Origin: Limnephilus marmoratus
Taxonomy: Eukaryota > Arthropoda > Insecta > Trichoptera > Limnephilidae
Length of the DNA: 64,000 bases
Assembly: GCA_917880885.1 (NCBI GenBank)
Contig: OU862934.1
Location: 34,518,734 to 34,582,733 of the forward strand
Reading direction: 5' to 3'
A program made the translations under genes and the position numbers. This document shows positions 43,200 through 53,289 of the stretch, piece by piece. The notes beneath the pieces were generated by a model that saw nothing but the letters and a program-made list of their open reading frames with translations, made no database searches and was not told where the DNA came from. The stretch's first letter is position 1; each line of letters opens with the position of its first letter.

Positions 43200-44030
43200 T
43201 TTTTTTATTTTAACTTTATGAGTAAAACCTCAAATTGTAATATTTAAATAAATGAAGACAATATAAGTGAAACTCAATCGAAAATCTGGAAACAGAAAAA
43301 TCAGAAAATCATATTGACACCTCTGGGACTCGAACCCAGGACCTCTTGCTTTCCGGGCAAACGCGCTAACCACTGCGCCACGGTGTCGATATGAAATTCG
43401 GTCATGTTTAACTGTACCATACTTCGACTAAGAACCACCTACATTATCTTCATTTTCTTTAACGCATATATTATTGGCAACTATCTTTATGTATGATTGC
43501 AAGATTCAAACCCGAACTAAATGCTATCTAGATAGCGTCTGGATAAATCTTTATCCATTTTATTTAATATGCGACATCTATCGACTTTTCTGCAAGTCTA
43601 GGATGAATATTTTTTTATTTTTTTATTTTAACTTTATGAGTAAAACCTCAAATTGTAATATTTAAATAAATGAAGACAATATAAGTGAAACTCAATCGAA
43701 AATCTGGAAACAGAAAAATCAGAAAATCATATTGACACCTCTGGGACTCGAACCCAGGACCTCTTGCTTTCCGGGCAAACGCGCTAACCACTGCGCCACG
43801 GTGTCGATATGAAGATAATGTAGGTGGTTCTTAGTCAAAGTATGGTACAGTTAAACATGACCGAATTTCATATCGACACCGTGGCGCAGTGGTTAGCGCG
43901 TTTGCCCGGAAAGCAAGAGGTCCTGGGTTCGAGTCCCAGAGGTGTCAATATGATTTTCTGATTTTTCTGTTTCCAGATTTTCGATTGAGTTTCACTTATA
44001 TTGTCTTCATTTATTTAAACAATATTTGTC
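43200..44030. repeat. Element T members 2 and 3, with a tRNA-like palindrome
   Basis: Three copies of one identical tRNA-like core: minus at 43316-43387, minus at 43734-43805 and plus at 43875-43946. The last two, with about 80-100 bp of flank each, form a large palindrome around a spacer at 43806-43874. The minus copy at 43200-43640 has the fullest element T flanks. Confidence 0.7.
43875..43946 (+). pseudogene. tRNA-like sequence, Ser(GGA)-like, in element T
   Basis: Cloverleaf: acceptor GACACC/GGTGTC, D stem GCGC/GCGC, anticodon stem TTTGC/GCAAG, loop CCGGAAA, T arm CTGGG-TTCGAGT-CCCAG. A and B boxes are perfect. A genuine tRNA-Ser would have a long variable arm, which is missing, and position 33 is C rather than U. 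It is therefore a tRNA-derived repeat rather than a working gene. Identical cores lie at 43316-43387 and 43734-43805 on the minus strand. Confidence 0.65.
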
Positions 44031-44269
44031 CCTAGAAAAGGTCCGAAGATATCAATCTAGGGATTGGTTTATTTAGGTAAGTCAAGCGAGAGTCAAAGAG
44101 GGCCAGTGTAGTATTGAATAAGTGCAAGCCGTGACACGTGATTGATAACCCATTTTTATCATTCAAATCAAATCAAAAAATTTGTTGAACATGCCGCCGA
44201 CCGCGAAAAGCGAAGTTGTAAGTTCACTGAATTTCCTTTTTTGCATAAATGTTTATCTTCATGTTCTGA

Positions 44270-45095
44270 GTATAGTTTAAATGCACCGCGTACGGTTATT
44301 CTTAATTACAAATAACCAGTTTTTTGTTCAGAATGTAAAATTCCAGCTGGATTCATCTGATGACATATTTCGAAGGAAAACAGTCTCTTCGAAGTGCAGT
44401 TATAAAATTTTAGTTGTTGACTATGTTTGTGCTGCCAGAATCAAAGTGAAACCATTCATGTTCTGAGTGTAGTTTTAATGCGCCGCATACAGATTTAATA
44501 ACCAGTTTTGTGTTCAGAATGTAAAATTTTAACTGGATTCATCGGATGACATATTACGAAGGAAAACATTCTCTTATTCGAAGTGCAGTTATACAATTTT
44601 AGTTGCAGACTATGTATGTTCTGCCAGACTCAAAAAGAAACTATTTTCATATTCTGAGTGTGGTTTTATTTCGCCGCATATAAATTTAATTTAAACCAGT
44701 TTTGTGTTCAGAATGAAAAATTTCTGTTGTGGATTCATCTGCTGACACTTTTCGAAGGAAAAAATGCTCTTATTTGTAGTGCAGTCATGAAATTCTAGTT
44801 GCAGACTATGTTTGTTCTACCAGAATCAAAGAGAAACTATTTTCGTATTCTAAGTGTGTGTTTTATTTCGCAGCATACAAATTTGATTTAAACCAGTTTT
44901 GTGTTCAGAATGAAAAATTTCTATTGTGGATTCATCTGCTGATACATTTCGAAGGAAAATTTCTCTTATTTGTAGTGCAGTCATAAAATTCTAGTTGCAG
45001 ACTATGTGCTATGTGTGCTGCCAGAATCGAAGAGAAACCGTGTTCATGTTGTGATTGTAGTCTAAATGAGCAGAATTCTCGATTTCCGAGAGAAG
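44270..45095. repeat. Four about 190-bp tandem units in hAT
   Basis: GTTCAGAATG recurs at 44326, 44512, 44706 and 44903 (steps 186, 194, 197). Each unit contains GGATTCATCTGATGACA, TTCGAAGGAAAA, GTGCAGTTATA and GACTATGT..GCCAGA. Confidence 0.7.
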
Positions 45096-45920
45096 GATAA
45101 ATTTGTAACGTACCTACCCCCCCATTGATATTTTGTAAAGTTGGCCGCCTTACTGTAGCAACACTTGTTTCAATGACGGTTGCTGTCATTTTCTCACTGA
45201 GCAAGGGAATCAGTCTTGTTTTGTTCCTATCATTAGCAAGAAAAAGCTCTTGTTCATCTGTGATGGTCGTGCTTTCATGAAAGTTGATGTCAACAGAAGT
45301 TTTTGTGAGCCCTCTTCGCTTCTACTTGCTCGTTTTGTGCTGTTGACATCACAATAACCATCAAAACTACCGTACAATTGATTTCCTCCTTTTCGCATTC
45401 CTCCCTGGCTGAACAGAGCCAGGGGTATGAAGTTAATTCATTTGTCAAAAGCTTTGCTACATCTTTGTCATTCTTTTTTGCTATGACAGTTCTTTGGAAA
45501 ATTGTCAAGAGGGTTAATAGTAACTTTCTCACCATTGATTTTAATGGTGCTGCTCATACTGGCTATTGTCAAAACCACATTCTTTCTAGATTGTTTCATG
45601 TCACCACATTTGGTGCCAATGAAACTTTGCTTAGTTTTGGTTCCAATATCCAAGACTTATTGGCAGTTTATTGTGGAATTTCCCAGGATGCCCACTGTCA
45701 GCGACATTAGTGAACCCAACTTTGGAATAGGGGGATGGTCATTGAACCATTCATGAATCTTGGCTCGATCTCGTGAATCTCTCGTTTGCCGTGATACCCG
45801 GAAATCAACGTGCTGCTCTCCAGTTGCGAAAACCACTTCATCAAACTCCGTCAATGACGTGCAGATGGCGGTGCCCCCGGGTGATCCACAAACCCACTTG
45901 GCGAATACAGAATCAGTAAT

Positions 45921-46448
45921 ACGCCCCACGGTTGAATTTGGCAGCCATCTCTGGTCTGGAGCTCCAAAATACCTGAAAAATACCCTCGACTCTGTGCAGA
46001 AACGGGCGGTCCGTTTGATAGATTCTCCCATCTTAACAGACGGATTGCAATCTTTAGAGCACAGGCGTCGGGTGGGAATGCTATCCTTGTTCTATCGGTA
46101 TTACAATGGAAGATGCTCCGAGGAACTAGCATCATTGATCCCTTCGGCACCGGTGCATAGTCGGGAAACACGCCAAACGCGTGCCCAACATTTGTACACG
46201 GTTGACATTTGTCACATGAGAACGGGTCGTTTCTTCGACTCGTTCTTGTGTTCAACAGCTTGGCTGTGGAATGATTTGCCGGCCTCTGTGTTTCCTCCTT
46301 CCTACAACATGGGTCTCTTCAAGACCAATGTTCATTCCTTCCTATCCTCAAAAAGACCCTCCACACAGCATCCCAGATGACATAGGCCCTGAGGGAAATT
46401 ATTTTCCTCAGGGCCTCCTGTGTGGAGTTAAGGTAAAAAAAAAAAAAA
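45921..46448 (+). mobile_element. 5'-truncated LINE insertion with 6-bp TSD
   Basis: The C-terminal tail of a LINE ORF2 is visible: VEFGSHLWSGAPKYLKNTLD, VQKRAVRLID, LEHRRRVGMLSLFYRYYNG, TAWLWNDLPASVFP; stop at 46378-46380. After it comes a short 3' UTR with a strong hairpin (GGCCCTGAGGGAAAT / TTTCCTCAGGGCC) and an A tract of 15. AGTAAT is duplicated at 45915-45920 and 46449-46454. It interrupts the element A gene inside GRG-ITDS. The 3' end is shared with SINE-B. Confidence 0.75.
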
Positions 46449-47266
46449 AGTAATTTCTCTTCCTCGCGTCAGGCCACCTGAACTCTTCATGGAGTGCATA
46501 AGTGTTTGTTCTATGACCACATCCGATCAAATACTGCCCAAGATGTACCTGTGCGATTAATAGTGAAGAAGCAATTTTATGCAAACTTCTTGTACACCTC
46601 CGGATGGCTAGCTTTCAGTTCAGATAGGCACATTTTGCGTACTGGAAGTGCCCACTTGCATGGAAGAATCTGCTGTACACACGCCAAGTAGCTGTTCCAA
46701 ACACCACGACGCTCAGAATCAATGAACTTCTTCATCAGGGTAACAATGTAGAAGTGTCTATTGAACCCACAAAACAGCGGTAGGCCCATTATCCTTGAGG
46801 GATTCCAGATGATTATGAAATTTAGTCAAAGCTGACACCAAGGAAACTCTTCAACTTTGTCTGGAGTAAGTTCCTCCGTGCTTATCAGCATAGTTAAGAT
46901 CTCTCTCTTCTCTTCCATTTCATTTTTAACAATAAAAACTGTTTTTTTTTTTAATTCGACATTTTCACCCTCCATATCTCATTAAGCATTGATCCTAACA
47001 AAAAAGCTTATAGAACCTTTTTTGTAGAGAATTTTATGTAAATAATTTAGTTTTCCAAAAATTTTTTCGCTAGTTTTCGAGTTATTAACGAAAAACTGAA
47101 AAAAGGGACCTTTAGAGACCCCCCCCCGCACCCTTAGCTCCACCCCCACCCTCCCGATACTTTTAGAATGTTGTTAAGGACACCTTCCCCTACAAATGTG
47201 CCAAAATTGGCTTCTACACAATTATTTCCGCTATTCGGTCTTTTTTGGTCTTCGTTGCCTGGACTA

Positions 47267-47669
47267 CTGTTGTGGACTACAAGCCAAAGATGTATTAATT
47301 TTTAGTGTGCCTTATATTGCCATGAATATACGAGTAGGTGATAGGCTTACAAAATTGCTTTGCAAACGGAATCTATAGGTCAAGATTTCAAGTACAATAG
47401 TGATTTTTTTAATAATTTTACACGAAAGAAAAAGTAAATCTATGGAAACTGTCACAGATAATTATAGCCATAAAATAGTATTTTATGGCTATAATTTCTT
47501 TTATATTTTTGAATTTAAAAAAAAAAACATATTTTAGTAGTTTACGCTTATATTTTTTATAAAGTAATTAACAATTTTATCATATTTCTAACCAACGAAA
47601 ATGATAGGAGAAGCTTCAATTTATCCAATTATTTCATGCACGCCTGATTACGGAGGCAATTGAAATCTA
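47267..47669. other. Spacer, nothing recognised
   Basis: AT-rich. A short palindrome ATAATTATAGCCATAAAATA..TATTTTATGGCTATAAT lies at about 47458-47494. No gene. Confidence 0.35.
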
Positions 47670-48365
47670 CAAAAATCCATTTAATATTAATAGAGACGAC
47701 GGAGTTAAGCTCAATAGCTCTTGGTATCCGGTAATTGACGGCTACACCAGCTAAACGCAAAAAAAACCATGTATAAGTATATAGTAATACCAGCTCATGG
47801 TAAACCATTTTGTTTACCTTTATATTGACTAAATTCGTTTTAACCGTTGTAATTCTAATTCTAAAATTCTTACCATTATTCTTCTTCTTTCATATGGGGG
47901 GGGGTCAGAGGGGGACATCTAGGTCTGCGAGCCAGTCTAGGGCCTCAGGCGACTTACCATAATGATTTCTAATTTTTAGAATTCGTTAAGAGATGGAGCC
48001 ACTTCCGTCGGCATTTCGCAAACGGACTTGCCCTGGCTAGCATAAATACCACGATTAAGTGAACTTTCTATTCCGTTCCGCGGCAATGACGCCACTGCTT
48101 ATCGCGGTTATTCTGTACTGGTGAAAGTTAGTGGAGCTGGCCACACGGTATCGCTTCGAAGTAAATAAGCACACACTTCACCACTAAAATTACACATCTA
48201 CCGGATCTGCCGGATCTGCCGGATCTGCCGGATCTGCCCTGATGATGGACACTGCAACGACGTCCGAAACGTTGGCTAAAGAAGGACGTAGCGCAACACG
48301 GCATAACACCCCAAAAACAAATAACGAGAATGCTTTGGCCGTGAAAATTCTAAACCGTATCATTC
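47670..48365 (-). repeat. Repeat family F, copy 2 (unoccupied hAT site)
   Basis: Inverted relative of 27640-29345, running straight across the point where that copy holds a hAT (about 48045-48060). It includes a (CCGGATCTG)x4 expansion at 48201-48237 not seen in copy 1 and ends with the CAACGTTTCGGAC..GGGGTGTTATGCCG terminus. Confidence 0.65.
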
Positions 48366-48515
48366 AAATTGTTGTATATTTCCCTATCAAATACTAGTGA
48401 CTTCTCTTGTAGCTATACTAGCGACATCTAGGATATCTTATAAACCACTACTAGCACCACTAGCACTAGGGCCATCTATGTTACGAAGCTCAAATTATCA
48501 CTTGATATTGTTTGA

Positions 48516-48702
48516 ATGATTGACACACATAACTGTGCAGTATTCCTGTTGGCCGGTGCGGTCTCTGGCTACGTGTGTGGAGAGTGGTGTGCGAATCCGA
48601 AGGCTCAAGAACCCTTGTGCGCTGAATCCTCCACCACCCATATCAGAAATGGATTCCCCAACCAGTGCGTCCTCTTCGACTCCAACTGCTTTGAAACCGA
48701 GA
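48516..48702 (+). CDS. Kazal-type secreted protein, exon A
   Basis: 62 codons plus one base. An apolar stretch (AVFLLAGAVSG) suits a signal peptide, followed by YVCGEWCANPKAQEPLC, then FPNQCVLFDSNC. This matches the insect Kazal-like pattern 'F-x-N-x-C-x-L-x-x-x-N-C'. The exon ends at a GTAAGT donor (48703). I list the ATG at 48516, but an acceptor AG at 48539-48540 could mean the signal peptide begins in an upstream exon. Kazal proteins usually inhibit serine proteases or act as secreted ligands. Spacing between the third and fourth Cys is longer than in classical Kazal inhibitors. Confidence 0.65.
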
Positions 48703-48840
48703 GTAAGTAATTCCTTAAATCTACGCAATGCACTTGTACTATTTTCTTGTGTGAGTCCAAACTACATTCTATGTTACAAACAAATAAGTTTCATCATCAC
48801 CAGCCAAACGGCAGCCAAAAATATGGGAAATAATTGAACA

Positions 48841-48990
48841 TAATGTTTCTAATTCAGAGATGGAAGTATAAGACTTATAAAAGGTGGTGGAATGTAATAA
48901 GGTAGCAATAGCTCAGTTGGTAGAGTCTCAGTCCCGGTAAGGCTAGAGGATCTGGGTTCATGTCCCAGTTTCGACAAATACCTTTTTATT
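48841..48990 (+). repeat. Element T, member 5, tRNA-like core at about 48902-48975
   Basis: A box TAGCTCAGTTGGTAGAG is canonical and the B box GGTTCATGTCC is near-canonical. The T stem CTGGG/CCCAG is intact and the anticodon loop region reads CCCGGTAA. Acceptor pairing is poor. The downstream CCTTTTTATTTTATG is like element T at 29346. Confidence 0.5.
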
Positions 48991-49435
48991 TTATGAGGCG
49001 CGGAGCATGCAGTGAGAAATCTTCAGATGTTGATAATTAAACACAAGCTGAGGTCCCCGGCATTGCCCGGTATACCCCGGTAAGCCCAGTTCCCGCAGGA
49101 ATTTCTATTTGAGGCAATTCAAGGTATCCCTTTCCCAGCTCCAAGTGTACAGGCGCGGAGCATGCAGTGAGAAATCTCCAGATGTTGATAATTAAACACA
49201 AGCTGAGGTCCCCGGCATTGCCCGGTATACCCCGGTAAGCCCAGTTCCCGCAGGAATTTCTATTTGAGGCAATTCAAGGTATCCCTTTCCCAGCTCCAAG
49301 TGTACAGGCGCGGAGCATGCAGTGAGAAATCTTCAGATGTTGATAATTAAACACAAGCTGAGGTCCCCGGCATTGCCCGGTATACCCCGGTAAGCCCAGT
49401 TCCCGCAGGAATTTCTATTTGAGGCAATTCAAGGT

Positions 49436-50896
49436 CAGCGCCGGATCTGCCATACGTTCAAAAACGTGCAAAAAACCTGGCGCCAACTCCGAAGGGGCGC
49501 CGTGAGAAAATAAATATTGTATTAAAAATTTGTTATAATATTCCCTGAATCGTTTAAAAATTTCCCATAGTACGAAATAATTATTACGCTCTAGCAACAC
49601 TTTCCAAAGATACAGACTGCGCACGCATCTGGTTTGAATTCAACGAAATTCAACGATTTACGAATTTATAGTCAGTTACAGAATTTTTTTACAAATTCCA
49701 TATATTTAGTTTAAACGTAAGATCTATTTTTCCATATATCTTTTACTGTCTTTTACGACGAATGAGTGCGATCCAAATTCATTAACCAATCACAGCGCCG
49801 TACTTTTATTCAAGAGAACAAACCAACCGTCGGCGCCTTTCAAAATGCTTTTGTACGAATTAAGTCTCTAGGAGAAGGGACTTAAAGACCATTTTCTTAT
49901 GAAATCTTCAGTAAATTCCATTAGCATAAACATCGCACAGTTTGCAACAGAACAGTTTCATCATTGATTTGACAGTTGAAGTTCGTTAAATGTACCTACA
50001 ATTAATTTCTATTAGATTTGTTATTTTACAGTCAGTAATAATCAGTGTAAGCGTCTTTCGTAAGCCGTTGATACCATAGATACGTTCGTGTTTGTTCGCT
50101 CAACACAGAACACAGGGGAAATGGAAATGCAAGGTACAAATTTGAGGTTATATTATTATATTATTATTATTATTATTAGATTTTTTAATTTATAACTACA
50201 TTTCTATTGGTTGTTAGAGGTTGTGGATTGTGGATTACAATGAATAGAACAATAATTAAAAAAAAACTTTCAGGCTCGCAGAATCTAAAACTTAGAATTA
50301 AAGAGCATAATGACATAAAAAAACTCGTTTCCATTGGGAATTTTTTATTCCAATTTCTCCAGCACCGATAAAAAGTGATGTCCCGCGCAATGACGTTACA
50401 ATAGTCCCGAGCACATCTAAACAGATATCTATCGCACAAATTCCTCCGGTCGAATTATTAGAAGATAAAAATAACGTCACTGATAGCAGTTTAAATTTAA
50501 TTCTGTTTTCAGAGCTTGAATTGAAAGATCCCGGATGCTGGCCAAAGTTATCTCAAAATTCCATTAGTTTATTAGTTCAGGAAGGTCCTGTACAATTGAA
50601 AGGTTTTCATTTTCCTATTACGAACAAGCGTAAATTTAATACTAAGTATTATTACAAGAAACTGCCTAATGGAGAAGAATTACATAGATCGTGGCTTATT
50701 TATTCGAAAACTTTAGATAGGGTTACACCCTTTATATGTCTTGATTTTATTTGATAAATTAGTGTAAAAAAAAAAAAAATTAAATAAAAAAAAAAATTGG
50801 GGTAAACGAATTTTTAATCAAAATAAAAATGTAGGGGGGGGGGGGCGCCATCGGTACCTACTGCACAGGGTGCTAGATTTCGTAGATCCGGCCCTG
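49436..50896 (+). mobile_element. hAT element, same family as 28050-29086, with transposase remnant
   Basis: CAGCGCCGGATCTGCC start and CCGGCCCTG end. TTCAAGGT is duplicated at 49428-49435 and 50897-50904, confirmed by unoccupied array units reading ..ATTCAAGGTATCCC. It is 1461 bp and retains the N-terminal part of a transposase. The rest was lost by internal deletion. Confidence 0.88.
50370..50754 (+). pseudogene. hAT transposase N-terminal fragment
   Basis: Open from about 50349 to the stop at 50752. It contains ELKDPGCWPKLSQNSISLLV, QEGPVQLKGFHFP and KRKFNTKYYYKKLPNGEELH, then RSWLIYSKTLDRV. This is the 'DPxxWP...LVxxGP...R.WLxYS' pattern of the TTF-type zinc-finger region at the front of hAT transposases. 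The protein breaks off before the finger's cysteines, the catalytic domain and the dimerisation domain. Confidence 0.75.
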
Positions 50897-51259
50897 TTCA
50901 AGGTATCCCTTTCCCAGCTCCGAGTGTACAGGCGCGGAGCATGCAGTGAGAAATCTTCAGATGTTGATATTATCTCGGTTGATAATTAAATACTAGCTGA
51001 GGCCCACAGCGTTGCCCGATCATTCTCACTGTAAATTATTCATAAGTAATCCAAGCGCAAAAAAAATACGGGGTAATCTTGCAATTCACTACATCGCCAG
51101 TCACTACAGTGATCAAGAAGACATTATTATGTATTCATTTAAGTAAATGGGATTCCCCGGTTTCGTCACGGAATAAGAAATAAAAAATTCCGTGCTCATT
51201 TCAACGGTCCGAATCGTAGGTGCGACAAAAATATGAAATGAAATGGTTTAAATTTTTAC

Positions 51260-51351
51260 AAAATAATATTATTGTTTTTTGTGAAAATTTGCCGCCCCCC
51301 TTAAAAGTGTCGCCCGGGGCGGGCCGCCCCTCCCCCCACGCTACGCCACTG
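51260..51351. mobile_element. hAT terminal-like fragment
   Basis: The inverse strand reads CAGTGGCGTAGCGTGGGGG followed by GGGCGGCCCGCC, a common hAT end in insects. I could not find its partner end, so only the terminus is called. Confidence 0.4.
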
Positions 51352-51663
51352 ATGCAATTCCAAATTAGCTCAATTCTCTACATGGTGTGCAGCTGTATTA
51401 AAAAGTATGAGCAGCAGGGAAGAATTAGTTGCAATGATAGTAGCCGCTGACCGCTGGTGCATGGCAAGCAGACAAATCTCAAATGGATGGAAGATTTAAT
51501 CAGCAGATAATTGCACCCATGAAGTTGGGGTAGAAACCACTAACTACCAGTGAACCACTCAGCTACTTCTGTATGGATACCTCCACACATGGTGTTAGTG
51601 TGTAGTTATAGATTTTTAAATTATTGTCATTTTAAACTGACATAAATTATCTTTTTTTTTCAG

Positions 51664-51737
51664 AGTTCCGTTTCGTTCACGATGGCCCTTGCACTCGAGA
51701 ACAAGATAGTTTTGAAGCGAGAAATATGACTGCTTAA
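51664..51737 (+). CDS. Kazal-type secreted protein, exon B (C-terminus)
   Basis: Completes the split Lys codon and then reads FRFVHDGPCTREQDSFEARN and MTA-stop. The F-x-F-V-H-x-G-x-C end is the expected final strand and last cysteine of a Kazal domain. With exon A the product is about 86 residues with six cysteines. The stop is TAA at 51735-51737. Confidence 0.65.
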
Positions 51738-51843
51738 AAAAAAAATTTAAAAAAACTATTTTGGTATTTGTAATGACTAATTACTTACATTAGTTGCTTT
51801 TAGTATTTTCACGTTTACGGAACGATGACGATACAAAAAAAGC

Positions 51844-51849
51844 AATAAA
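51844..51849 (+). terminator. Polyadenylation signal AATAAA for the Kazal gene
   Basis: AATAAA lies 107 bp after the stop codon in an otherwise ordinary AT-rich 3' UTR. Confidence 0.45.
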
Positions 51850-52288
51850 CATAATACATATATTTTCATTATAATGCTGCAGCTCTTTCTTATACTTTAA
51901 ATAATGGTGAGACAAAAGATGACACACATAGTACGTATGTCTATGTGTGTCATCAGGCGATACTCAGAACCGAAGAAACTGCAACCTGAGAAGGAGAAGA
52001 GCCGACCCCAACAGCCTACCTGGCAAGGAGTCGGGACAGCGCAAGGAAGAAGTCATTCAGTAATCGTGGGAATAGTAAAAGCGCCTATTGACGGAAATTT
52101 TTTCTTTATTTAATACAAATAATTTTATTTCATAATGGAAATTTTAAATGGGGTAAGGGACAAAATGTTAATTGTTGCAGGAGAGCACAAAAAAAGGTTT
52201 TTAAAAAAAAAACATATCTTCTGTAGATTTATTTATGATTGATGAATTTATAATACAAATATATGTATGTATATTTATTTATTCTGAA
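51850..52288. other. Spacer after the Kazal gene
   Basis: No feature recognised. A palindrome around GATGACACACATAGTACGTATGTCTATGTGTGTCATC lies at 51919-51955. Confidence 0.35.
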
Positions 52289-52448
52289 TATTTGGGTGCT
52301 TCCCCGCCTTCCTTTTTCTCATCTCCTTCCCCTCCCCACTAACTTCAGCCTCACAACATACCACAATTGAGGATGCCGCTGTCTCACTTTGTCTCCAGGC
52401 GGTTGGGAGCAGTTGGGACTCTTATGCGGTATTCGTATAAAAAAAAAT
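52289..52448 (+). mobile_element. SINE-A copy 3, 5' truncated
   Basis: Matches the last ~155 bp of SINE-A (CATCTCCTTCCCCTCCCCAC, CCTCACAACATACC, GAGCAGTTGGGACTCTTATG) and ends in an A tract at 52439-52448. The tRNA head is missing. Confidence 0.65.
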
Positions 52449-52659
52449 ACCGACTTGCCCAAAATCACTGGTTGTTACCTATAGTCAAGGCAATCAAGAC
52501 CAAAAAAGACCAAATAGCGGATATAAATCATGTAGAAGCCAATTTTGGCATAGTTGTACGGGAAGGTGTCCTTAACAACATACTAAAAATATCAGGGGGT
52601 GGGGGTGGAGCTAAGGGGGAAAAACTTAGGAACTTACTTCTTAAAAACCTTAAAAAAGG

Positions 52660-53255
52660 GGCTTAACCCAATGACAATTTTCCAAAGAACTATCATAGCA
52701 AAAATGATAGACAAAGATGTAGCAGAGCTTATGACAAATAAATCAACTCCGTACCCCAGGCTCTGTTCAGCGAGGGAAGAATACGAAAAGGAAAAAATCA
52801 TCCCTCTACGATGTTTTGCAGTAGAGGACAACGCAACTCTCGATCTCACCCAGAGCACTAATGTGGTAGATGGTGGTTTCCTTCTCCACTGCATGTAAAA
52901 GAAACAGTCCTCCTACATTTCTTCAATTTGCCATCAGTACATTTCACATGTACAGAAACATTACGGTGAAAATTGTACGCTGGTTTTTTATGGTTATTGT
53001 GATGTCAACAGCACAAAATGAGCGGAGCAGAAGCGAAGAGATCTCACAAAAACTTCTGTTGACATTTTTGAAAGCACGACCATCACAGTTGAACAAGAGC
53101 CTTTTCTGCTAATGATAGGAACAAAACAAGACTGATTCACTTGCTCAGCGAGAAAATGATAGCAACCGGGATTGAAACAACTGTTGCTACAGGGGATGCT
53201 GACAGCACTATTGTGAGGTGTGGGTTGGATGAAGCTGCTGTACATCCAACTGTAG
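52660..53255 (+). pseudogene. Element B gene, central and C-terminal part
   Basis: Plus-strand frames give FQRTIIAKMIDKDVAELMTN, STPYPRLCSAREEYEKE, STNVVDGGFLLH, the F(D)GYCDV-like stretch, then TGDADSTIVRCGLDEAAVHP. All correspond to minus-strand blocks in element A. Several stops. Homology ends just before the GEDVD motif at about 53260, where sequence switches to the inverted arm. Confidence 0.5.
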
Positions 53256-53289
53256 CAATAGTTGGGAAGCCAGGCCGTGGGAATGTGGA

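Larger units (their letters stand above)
42989..45152. mobile_element. hAT element (TAAGGCGGCCAAC ends), 8-bp TSD
   Basis: TAAGGCGGCCAACCGTCCCGC at the left and its inverse GTTGGCCGCCTTA at the right, with CTGTAGCA duplicated at 42981-42988 and 45153-45160. It splits the element A gene exactly between ETSVAT and GDADTTIV. It contains the tRNA-like element T copies and a ~190-bp tandem array. No transposase recognised. Confidence 0.85.
42780..46960 (-). pseudogene. Element A gene: conserved metazoan TE-linked protein with PIN/FEN-like motif
   Basis: On the minus strand, blocks in order are FQNHLESLKDNGPTAALWVQ, FHMVTLMKKFIDSE..VWxSYLACVQQILP, YAKxxHLY, FTINRSDRFW, MRSMKSSGGLTRGRG(I)TDSVFAKWV (broken by a LINE), EQHVDFRVSRQTRDSRDRAK, FNDHPPIPKLGSLMSLTVGI, FDGYCDV, then ETSVAT / GDADTTIVRCGLDEA and VAIFGEDVDMIFLLIGLAPP (broken by a hAT). 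I recognise the pattern as a widespread, unnamed animal protein family seen in repetitive contexts. The acidic GDAD..GEDVD pair resembles PIN/FEN-type nuclease active sites. Stops and frameshifts are many; function is inferred only. Confidence 0.5.
41282..47266 (-). mobile_element. Unassigned TIR element, copy A
   Basis: Ends TAGTCCAGGCAACGAAG in inverted orientation (41282 and 47266). Extended inverted arms (GTGTAGAAGCCAATTTTGG, AAGGTGTCCTTAAC, AACTGAAAAAAGGGACC) reach into coding sequence on both sides. It carries a minus-strand gene with a GDADTTIV/GEDVD nuclease-like domain. Four later insertions sit inside: SINE-A, a foldback, a hAT and a LINE fragment. The target duplication is unclear (CAA versus CTG flanks). 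A second copy is at 52492-54647. Confidence 0.6.
48997..50975. repeat. 155-bp tandem array, third unit interrupted by hAT
   Basis: GGCGCGGAGCATGCAGTGAG starts at 48997, 49152, 49307 and 50931. The first two units are almost identical. The third is cut at 49435, and its last 26 bp resume at 50905 after the hAT, giving 129 + 26 = 155 bp. Confidence 0.8.
48703..51663 (+). other. Phase-1 intron of the Kazal gene, filled with repeats
   Basis: GTAAGT donor at 48703 and a strong acceptor (TTATC, T10, then CAG) ending at 51663. Joining across it restores an AAG codon and keeps frame. The intron holds an element T tRNA-like copy, a 155-bp tandem array split by a hAT, and a hAT-end-like fragment. Confidence 0.65.

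Noticed and set aside
43316..43946. Functional tRNA-Ser genes
   Set aside because: No long variable arm, no U33, identical copies inside a repeat and palindrome.
48997..50975. CRISPR-like array of regular repeats
   Set aside because: Units are contiguous 155-bp tandem copies without unique spacers, in a eukaryotic intron.
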